12,504 bases of DNA from an uncultured Gammaproteobacteria bacterium (GTDB taxonomy: Bacteria > Pseudomonadota > Gammaproteobacteria > PS1 > Pseudothioglobaceae). The notes under the pieces are model-generated. The model was not told the DNA's origin. It made no database searches and worked only from the letters and a program-made list of their open reading frames with translations. Made by a program: the position numbers and the translations under genes. The stretch lies in assembly GCA_929200175.1 (NCBI GenBank), contig CAKMYR010000029.1, positions 1 to 12,504 of the forward strand, read 5' to 3'. Positions 7,561 through 12,504 of the stretch are shown piece after piece (the stretch's first letter is position 1; each line of letters opens with the position of its first letter).

Positions 7561-7586
7561 CTGGTTTTAATGAACTTAAAAATCAA

Positions 7587-7592
7587 TATAAT
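7587..7592 (+). promoter_or_regulatory. Candidate -10 box for ygfA
   Basis: A perfect TATAAT lies 101 nt upstream of the ygfA ATG. The matching -35 region (around 7564-7570) is poor, with only about half the consensus bases. A transcript from here would begin close to 7599, at the base of the hairpin at 7599-7635. The AT-rich background makes chance occurrence possible. Confidence 0.3.
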
Positions 7593-7598
7593 AGCAAA

Positions 7599-7635
7599 TT
7601 AAAGCTGAAATTACTTACAATAAATGTGGCTTTAA
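7599..7635 (+). other. Possible leader hairpin upstream of ygfA
   Basis: TTAAAGC (7599-7605) and GCTTTAA (7629-7635) are perfect 7-bp complementary arms, extended by two G-U pairs on RNA, around a loop of about 20 nt. No T-run follows, so it is not a normal intrinsic terminator. It would sit at the 5' end of an mRNA started at the TATAAT of 7587-7592, where it might stabilise the transcript. The stem is weak. Confidence 0.25.
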
Positions 7636-7693
7636 AAATAAATTATATTTACTATTTTTATAAAAAAAATTAAGAATTATTTAAGGTAAATTT

Positions 7694-8248
7694 ATGGAAT
7701 TAATTAGAAAAAATCTAATAAAACAAAGAAAATCGATAAAAAATATTGAAAATGATAGATTATCTAGAAAATTATTATCTAATGTTCAAAAAATAGCTAG
7801 ATTTAAAAATCAAAAAAAAATAGCGGTTTATTTAGCAAGCAATGGTGAAATTAACCCAAAATATATCAAAAAATTTTTAGAAAGTAATGGTTTTAGTGTA
7901 TATCTACCAGTACTACTTGGCAAAACACTTAAATTTGCTAAAGACAGTAAGAAAACTAAAAAAAATAAATTTGGTATTGATGAACCTTGTGCAAGTCAAA
8001 TTTTAAGAGCTAAAAGTCTTAATATTATATTTATTCCTTTAGTTGGTTTTGACGAGCACAAAAATAGAATCGGAATGGGCGGAGGATTTTATGATCGTGC
8101 ATTATCATTTAAACAAAGACAAAAAAAATACCGCAATCCAAAAATTTATGGCTTAGCTTTTGATCTGCAAAAAGTACCTAAAATCAAATCTAGACCTTGG
8201 GATATAAAACTAGATGCAATAATTACGCCAACTAAGATTTACCAGTAG
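7694..8248 (+). CDS. ygfA: 5-formyltetrahydrofolate cyclo-ligase (YgfA/Fau)
   Basis: Cytosolic enzyme that uses ATP to convert 5-formyl-THF to 5,10-methenyl-THF, rescuing a folate form that inhibits one-carbon enzymes. Length is 184 residues, normal for the family. Markers are the basic N-terminus RKNLIKQRKSI, IAVYLASNGEI (43-53), FIPLVGFDEHKNRIGMGGGF (113-132) with the ATP/phosphate loop GMGGGFYDR (127-135), and PWDIKLDAIITP (168-179). ATG 7694 has AAGG 7 nt upstream. The protein is unusually lysine-rich, as expected from the AT-rich genome. It is divergent from the sox operon, whose product is 5,10-methylene-THF, so a shared control region would link folate supply with folate use. Its 3' end overlaps the convergent UbiH-family gene by 17 bp. 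Confidence 0.93.
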   Translation: MELIRKNLIKQRKSIKNIENDRLSRKLLSNVQKIARFKNQKKIAVYLASNGEINPKYIKKFLESNGFSVYLPVLLGKTLKFAKDSKKTKKNKFGIDEPCASQILRAKSLNIIFIPLVGFDEHKNRIGMGGGFYDRALSFKQRQKKYRNPKIYGLAFDLQKVPKIKSRPWDIKLDAIITPTKIYQ

Positions 8249-9389
8249 CCTGTTTTTGAAAAAACATTTTTAAAGTTTTATTTTTATCAATAAAATTCAT
8301 TCCAAAACCTCTTAGCCATCTTGTAATTTCATTATTATTTTTATAAACATAGTTTAAGGTTGTCATAGTTTTAGACATAACTTCATTATCAAATTTTCTG
8401 GCTTTTTGGTATTTATGCAAAATAAAATAATCACCTAAAATTTTATCATCAGCCATAAGTATCTGCTTAGATAGCTCCTTGACATCAGCGATACCAAGAT
8501 TTAAGCCCTGCCCTGCAAGAGGATGAATACTATGCGCAGCATCTCCAATTAAAGCTAGATTTTCCCTAACATATTCTTTAGCATGACGCGCTATTAAATC
8601 AAAATGTTTAATTAAGCTAATCACTTTAAGACTGCCAAATCTATATTCAGTGCAAGCTGCTAATTTATCAGCAAATTCTTCTGGCTCAAGTTTTATTAAT
8701 TTATTGGCATAAGAATTTTCAGTAGACCAAACAGCACAAGCTGTATTATCATTAAGTGGTAATAACGCAACAATACTATCTGATAAAAATCTTTGCCAAG
8801 AAGTATTTTGTAAAGTTTTATTAGTTTTAACAATACAAGTAATGGATTTTTGCTGATAATTAATTTCATTAAATCCAATATTTGACAATTCTATAACTTT
8901 TGAAAATCTTCCATCTGCTGCAATTAATAAATCACAGGATAATTCTGAATTATTTTCTAGTTTTAGGTTATACCCTTGGTTTATTTTTTGTAGTTTTTGT
9001 AATTTTGATGAGATAAACTTTACTTTTTTTTTGCTTAAAATTTCAAACATAGCTGACTGAATATAATCGTTTTCAATAATATGTCCAAGATGATTTAAGT
9101 TTTTATCTTTGGCAGAAAAATTTAAATTACCCGGTGAATTTTGATCCCAAACCTTAGTTGATGTAAAGGCATTTTTACGCTTAATAAGATCCCATACTCC
9201 AATATTTTTTAAAAATTTTTCTGATGCTAAATTAATAGCACTAGTCCTAATATGAAATGAGTTACTAAGTTTTGGATTAGGTTCATTAGGCTCAATAATA
9301 GCAATATTTAAATTACTTTTTTTCATCATAGCAATCGCAAATGCCTGCCCTATAATTCCCCCTCCTATAATTGCAATATCGTATTTCAT
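8232..9389 (-). CDS. UbiH/UbiI/UbiF-family FAD-dependent monooxygenase
   Basis: Flavoprotein hydroxylase of the ubiquinone-biosynthesis family (385 residues; relatives about 390-405), which adds a hydroxyl to the aromatic ring of the ubiquinone precursor at the inner face of the membrane. It shows the N-terminal FAD motif IAIIGGGIIGQAFA (5-18), the GHIIEND segment (102-108), LLIAADGRFSKV (154-165), and the C-terminal signature LIGDAAHSIHPLAGQGLNLG (280-299). UbiH, UbiI and UbiF share these motifs, so the ring position (C1, C5 or C6) is not assigned and no gene symbol is given. ATG 9389 follows the pmbA stop by 2 nt with a GGA-containing site upstream. It is the last gene of the hisA-side unit. 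Its C-terminal coding end overlaps ygfA on the other strand, leaving no room for a separate terminator. Confidence 0.85.
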   Translation of the reverse strand: MKYDIAIIGGGIIGQAFAIAMMKKSNLNIAIIEPNEPNPKLSNSFHIRTSAINLASEKFLKNIGVWDLIKRKNAFTSTKVWDQNSPGNLNFSAKDKNLNHLGHIIENDYIQSAMFEILSKKKVKFISSKLQKLQKINQGYNLKLENNSELSCDLLIAADGRFSKVIELSNIGFNEINYQQKSITCIVKTNKTLQNTSWQRFLSDSIVALLPLNDNTACAVWSTENSYANKLIKLEPEEFADKLAACTEYRFGSLKVISLIKHFDLIARHAKEYVRENLALIGDAAHSIHPLAGQGLNLGIADVKELSKQILMADDKILGDYFILHKYQKARKFDNEVMSKTMTTLNYVYKNNNEITRWLRGFGMNFIDKNKTLKMFFQKQATGKS

Positions 9390-9391
9390 AT

Positions 9392-10699
9392 TTATCCAGC
9401 AATTGTCATATTACTTACTAATATTGAGCCTACTTTAGTATTTTTTCTAACATCAACATCTTTAGCAACATATACTATATCTAATAAAATATCCTTTAAA
9501 TTACCAGCAATAGTTAAGTTTGAAACTGGATATTGAATTTCTCCATTTTCTACCCAAAAACCAAAAGCACCACGCGAATAATCTCCTGTTGTAATGCTTA
9601 CTCCTTGCCCCATAAGCTCAGTAACAACTAATCCTTTATCCATAGTTTTTATCATTTCTTTTAATTCATAATCACAATTAGCTTCAACAATAAGATTATT
9701 AGTTCCACCAGCATTAGCAGTAGTTTTTAGCCCTAGCTGATTAGCAGAATATTGCCCTAATACATAGCTATTTACTCTGCCATTTTTGATAAAAAATTGT
9801 TCTTTTTTTAAAACTCCATCATTATCAAAAGCTTTTGCTCCTATGGTTTTTTTTGCAAATGGAAGCTCAAGCAAATTAATGCTTTCAGGCAGTACTAGCT
9901 TATCAATACTGTCTAATAAAAATGTAGATTTTTTATATTGCTTAGCTCCACTTAAAGCTGATATTAAATACGAAAAAATACCGCCAGCTAAATCAGCAGT
10001 AAAAATAACTGGGCATTTTTGCGGAGCTATTGATTTTGAGCCTAGTTTTTGTCTTGCTAATTTAGCTGTTTTAATGCCTATACTTTTGGGCTCTTTCAAA
10101 TCATTAGCATCAATAGCTTGACTGTATTCATAACAAGTTTGTAAATCTTTGCCACGCTTTGCAATTAAGCTACAATTTATTGAATGCATACTAGAATCTC
10201 TTTTTGCTATTAGCTTATTAGAATTAGCATAAATACTTGTACCTTTAAAATTATTTAATGCTACTCCATCTGAATTTTCAATCTCTTTTTGTGATAATGC
10301 AATGGATTCACATTCTTTAATAATATCTACACTGGTATCTTTATCTATCTCCCAAGGATAATATGAATCCATATCTGGAATATTAAATGCCATTAGTTCT
10401 TTAGGAGCTAGTCCGTTAAATGGATCTTCTTGGGTATACTTTGCAATAGAACTAGCAGCTTGAATAGCATTTCTTAACCCTTGTTTGCTCATGTCAACAC
10501 TAGATGCATATCCTTTTTTTTGTCCAATATATACACCAACCCCAAAATCATTATCGCAATTGTATTGTGAAGTTTCTAATTTACCTAACCTAACTGAAGT
10601 AGAAAAACCTGAACTTGAGCTTAAAGATATTTCGTAATCTTTTATATTTAGCTCTTTTAATAGATCAATTGCTGTTTGTATAGTATCTTCTAATACCAT
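9392..10699 (-). CDS. pmbA: Metalloprotease subunit PmbA/TldE
   Basis: Partner of TldD in the TldD/TldE protease, which in enterobacteria matures microcin B17 and degrades CcdA; TldE supports the complex and does not itself carry the HExxH zinc site, and none is seen here. Length is 435 residues against about 450 in E. coli. The best signature is the C-terminal block ELMGQGVSITTGDYSRGAFG (361-380), then FWVENGEIQYPVSNLTIAGN (381-400) and LKDIL. GTSIYANSNK lies in the middle and GGIFSYLISALSGA near 239-252. No tldD is in the window, so the partner must be encoded elsewhere if present. The upstream region is nearly all A and T, and I see no Shine-Dalgarno site for ATG 10699. The gene follows corC by 7 nt, so it is probably translated from the same mRNA. 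Confidence 0.93.
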   Translation of the reverse strand: MVLEDTIQTAIDLLKELNIKDYEISLSSSSGFSTSVRLGKLETSQYNCDNDFGVGVYIGQKKGYASSVDMSKQGLRNAIQAASSIAKYTQEDPFNGLAPKELMAFNIPDMDSYYPWEIDKDTSVDIIKECESIALSQKEIENSDGVALNNFKGTSIYANSNKLIAKRDSSMHSINCSLIAKRGKDLQTCYEYSQAIDANDLKEPKSIGIKTAKLARQKLGSKSIAPQKCPVIFTADLAGGIFSYLISALSGAKQYKKSTFLLDSIDKLVLPESINLLELPFAKKTIGAKAFDNDGVLKKEQFFIKNGRVNSYVLGQYSANQLGLKTTANAGGTNNLIVEANCDYELKEMIKTMDKGLVVTELMGQGVSITTGDYSRGAFGFWVENGEIQYPVSNLTIAGNLKDILLDIVYVAKDVDVRKNTKVGSILVSNMTIAG

Positions 10700-10706
10700 A
10701 ATATAA

Positions 10707-11540
10707 TTAATTTTTATTTTTTAATTTTTTAACTTCTAACAACCGAATACTTCTAGTGTCGGTTTTTAGTACTTTAAAATTAAATCCTTCTATTGATATT
10801 TCATCCATTCTCTGTGGCAATCTAGTAAATGCTGAAATAACTAAACCAGCTACAGTATCAACCCCTTCTGCTTTTAAATTAGTATTAAGTAATTCATTAA
10901 ATTCTTCTAGACTAGTATGTGCTTTTAATAAATAAACATCATTACCAAGCTCAATAATATTTTCATTTCTTAAATCATGCTCATCTTCAATTTCTCCTAC
11001 AATCTGCTCTAATACATCTTCTAGCGTTATTAATCCTGTTATTTCGCCATATTCATCGATAACTATTGCCATATGAGAGCGTTGTTGTTGAAAATCCCTT
11101 AATAATGCCCCTAAAGTTTTACTTTCAGGCACTAAGATAGCAGTACATAAATAATCCTTATAATTAAGCTCTTTATCTTTTTTATTAACAAAATGATCTA
11201 ATAAGTCTTTAGCAAAAATAATACCCTTAACCTTGTCTTCTTTTGTATTTAAAAAAGGAAACCTAGAATGGCCTGATTCTGTAATTTTAGCTAGTGATTT
11301 TCTAGCTGAATAAGATTTTTTGATGAAAACTATTTGCGATTTTGGCACCATAGCATCGCTAACTTTTAGATTTTCTAACTGTAAAGTCCCTTCTATAATT
11401 ATTCGCAAATGTGAATCTATAACTCTGTTTTGCTCTGCTTCTTTCAAAACCTGAATAAACTCTTCATTAGAGCTTATTTTAGATCCTAGAATTAATTTTT
11501 TAAATCTTTTAAAAAAAGATGAATATAGTTGTTTTTTCAT
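10707..11540 (-). CDS. corC: CBS-domain protein of the CorC/YbeX family
   Basis: A 277-residue soluble protein (E. coli CorC/YbeX is 292) linked to magnesium/cobalt efflux and, in other work, to ribosome metabolism; its exact job is unsettled. Two CBS domains are visible, about 61-118 (VSDAMVPKSQIVFI and GIIFAKDLL) and 130-186 (VIDEYGEITGLITLEDVLEQ). They are followed by EIEDEHD, which leads into the C-terminal CorC/HlyC-type domain (about 195-275, with GVDTVAGLVI). There is no transmembrane DUF21 segment, which separates it from the membrane-anchored HlyC/TlyC relatives. ATG 11540 has only a weak ribosome binding site and lies 6 nt after the rnfH stop. In many gammaproteobacteria this gene sits with ybeY and lnt; neither is next to it here. 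Confidence 0.9.
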   Translation of the reverse strand: MKKQLYSSFFKRFKKLILGSKISSNEEFIQVLKEAEQNRVIDSHLRIIIEGTLQLENLKVSDAMVPKSQIVFIKKSYSARKSLAKITESGHSRFPFLNTKEDKVKGIIFAKDLLDHFVNKKDKELNYKDYLCTAILVPESKTLGALLRDFQQQRSHMAIVIDEYGEITGLITLEDVLEQIVGEIEDEHDLRNENIIELGNDVYLLKAHTSLEEFNELLNTNLKAEGVDTVAGLVISAFTRLPQRMDEISIEGFNFKVLKTDTRSIRLLEVKKLKNKN

Positions 11541-11546
11541 TTTTTA

Positions 11547-11849
11547 TTAATTTTTAAGATTTTTATCACTACGCATTAATTTTCCTTGTTTTGCTCTTTC
11601 GGCACGCATTTTTTTAGGGTCAGCAATAAGAGGTCGATATATCTCTACTCTATCTTTTTCTCGTAAAACTGTTTCTAATTTTGATACTTTACCAAAAATT
11701 CCTGTTTTGTTTTGTGAAATATCTATCTCTGGATGTTTATCGATAATTCCCGATATTTCAATAGCTTGTTTTAAAGTAGTGCCCGGCTCTACTTCAATAC
11801 TTAATAGTGTTTGCCTGTCTTTTAAGGCATAAGCTACTTCAATTAGCAT
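11547..11849 (-). CDS. rnfH: RnfH/RatB family ubiquitin-like-fold protein
   Basis: Small protein of the RnfH family (UPF0125; also named RatB/YfjF), 100 residues against 96 in E. coli. It has a beta-grasp fold and no firmly established function. The N-terminus IEVAYALKDRQTL, the central ISQNKTGIFGK and the C-terminal VEIYRPLIADPKKMRAERAK match the E. coli protein closely. Start ATG 11849 lies 11 bp inside the end of hisA with an AGAG-type site upstream, so the two are translationally linked. In many gammaproteobacteria this gene follows ratA near smpB and bamE; here it sits between hisA and corC. The frequent link to the Rnf electron-transport complex is by name and neighbourhood in other species and is not shown here. 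Confidence 0.9.
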   Translation of the reverse strand: MLIEVAYALKDRQTLLSIEVEPGTTLKQAIEISGIIDKHPEIDISQNKTGIFGKVSKLETVLREKDRVEIYRPLIADPKKMRAERAKQGKLMRSDKNLKN

Positions 11850-12504
11850 CTAAAAACTCTTGTGCTTTAACAAAATCAATAGCACCTTCATAAATCGCAC
11901 GCCCAGTAATAGCTCCAGCAATATTAGGATTATTGTATTTTTTAAGTGTATAAATATCTTCCATATTACTCAAGCCTCCAGAAGCAATAACAGGGACTGA
12001 TGTAGAATTTGCAAGTTTATCAGTGTATTTAATATTCATTCCTGCCATCATACCATCTCGCGCTATATCCGTATAAATAATATAACTCACTCCATACTCT
12101 TTGAGCTTATTTACTATACTAAGTACACTTACATTAGTTTTTTTAGTCCATCCACAAGTAGCAACAAAGCCATTATTTGCATCTAAACCAACGATTATTT
12201 TTCCCGGAAATTTAAGACAAAGCTCGCCAACAAACTCTGGATTTGTAATTGCCATTGTGCCAATAATTAAATAACTTACTCCAGCCTCAATATAAGAATT
12301 AGCAACATCTATACTACGAATCCCACCACCAATCTGAATAGGAGTATTTGGAAAAGTTTTAGTAATATCTTTAATAATTGATGAATTAGCAGGCTTGCCA
12401 TCAAAAGCACCATCTAAGTCAACTAAATGAATTCTTCTAGCGCCTTTTTTAATCCATTTTTCTGCCATTTTTAAAGGATTATCAGAAAAAATAGTTTCAT
12501 CATT
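11839..12504 (-). CDS. hisA: HisA, ProFAR isomerase, 5' end beyond the window
   Basis: Enzyme of histidine biosynthesis that isomerises N'-ProFAR to PRFAR (Amadori rearrangement) on a TIM barrel. The minus-strand frame stays open to the last base, so 221 residues are visible. About 30 N-terminal residues are missing, including the PAIDL segment with the first catalytic Asp. The visible part begins NDETIFSDNPLKMAEKW, which is typical sequence before HLVDLDGAFDGKPAN; the Met codon at 12468 is therefore internal and not the start. Other markers are QIGGGIRSID, IVGLDANNG carrying the second catalytic Asp, YTDIARDGMMAGMN, VIASGGLSNMEDI and ITGRAIYEGAIDF. The stop overlaps the rnfH start by 11 bp. 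Other his genes would be expected just past the right edge. Confidence 0.94.
   Translation of the reverse strand, partial: NDETIFSDNPLKMAEKWIKKGARRIHLVDLDGAFDGKPANSSIIKDITKTFPNTPIQIGGGIRSIDVANSYIEAGVSYLIIGTMAITNPEFVGELCLKFPGKIIVGLDANNGFVATCGWTKKTNVSVLSIVNKLKEYGVSYIIYTDIARDGMMAGMNIKYTDKLANSTSVPVIASGGLSNMEDIYTLKKYNNPNIAGAITGRAIYEGAIDFVKAQEFLDAN

Larger units (their letters stand above)
7418..7693. promoter_or_regulatory. Divergent control region between the sox operon and ygfA
   Basis: This 276-bp gap is the only long non-coding stretch in the window and must hold promoters for both the leftward sox operon and rightward ygfA. It is extremely AT-rich, so consensus promoters are hard to call; no convincing -35/-10 pair was found for the sox side. 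It contains several short dyads that are listed separately (7473-7482, 7536-7560, 7599-7635). I looked for the 6S RNA gene that often precedes ygfA in gammaproteobacteria and did not find a plausible candidate. No small ORF with a ribosome binding site was seen. Confidence 0.6.

Noticed and set aside
7418..7693. 6S RNA (ssrS), which often lies upstream of ygfA in gammaproteobacteria
   Set aside because: The gap is extremely AT-rich and I could not draw the long rod with a central bubble that 6S RNA needs. Only short separate dyads are present.
12466..12468. hisA start at the Met codon at 12468
   Set aside because: The frame continues upstream to the window edge with residues (NDETIFSDNPLK) that match HisA, so the codon is internal.
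1..12504. Mobile elements, CRISPR arrays, tRNA or rRNA genes
   Set aside because: No transposase-like protein, no regularly spaced repeats and no clover-leaf or rRNA-like sequence was seen on either strand.

Overview
The window is a stretch of AT-rich, tightly packed bacterial chromosome with no mobile element, RNA gene or CRISPR array that I can support. Three proteins point to a proteobacterium, most likely a gammaproteobacterium: a GlmM with close gamma-type motifs, an RnfH/RatB-type protein ending its core in IYRPLIADPKK, and a HisA of the beta/gamma type (LVDLDGAFDGKP). The low GC, small gaps and N-methyl-amine genes fit an AT-rich marine lineage with a streamlined genome, such as a Thioglobaceae/SUP05-like or SAR86-like group. 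That placement is inference and the clade is not settled by the sequence.

Layout, left to right. (1) Positions 1-977, plus strand: the 3' three quarters of glmM (phosphoglucosamine mutase), cut by the window edge. (2) Positions 1003-7417, minus strand: a five-gene operon read right to left. It holds a stand-alone FAD oxidoreductase of the DAO family, then soxB, soxD, soxA and soxG, the four subunits of a heterotetrameric sarcosine oxidase-like enzyme. Spacings are 5 nt, 8 nt, a 4-bp ATGA overlap and an 8-bp overlap. (3) Positions 7418-7693: the only sizeable non-coding region (276 bp), a divergent control region with several short dyads and one perfect TATAAT. (4) Positions 7694-8248, plus strand: ygfA (5-formyltetrahydrofolate cyclo-ligase). 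(5) Positions 8232-12504, minus strand: a compact unit hisA (5' end off the window) - rnfH - corC - pmbA/tldE - UbiH-family hydroxylase. Its last gene overlaps ygfA tail to tail by 17 bp.

How the genes may work together. The sox enzyme oxidatively demethylates sarcosine, or a related N-methyl amino acid, and passes the methyl carbon to tetrahydrofolate as 5,10-methylene-THF. YgfA, transcribed divergently from the same control region, returns the dead-end 5-formyl-THF to the active folate pool. The extra DAO-family oxidoreductase at the head of the sox operon may act on a neighbouring N-methylated substrate such as dimethylglycine, but its substrate cannot be read from the sequence. The right-hand unit mixes housekeeping roles: histidine biosynthesis, a ubiquitin-like-fold protein, a CBS-domain ion/envelope protein, a peptide-maturation protease partner and ubiquinone hydroxylation.

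The points most worth a second look are the delta subunit (SoxD) lacking most of the family's zinc ligands, the extra oxidoreductase fused into the sox operon, the dyad-rich control region, and a short inverted repeat that flanks the sox cluster. I see no clearly new system; the sox cluster variant is the best candidate for something under-described.
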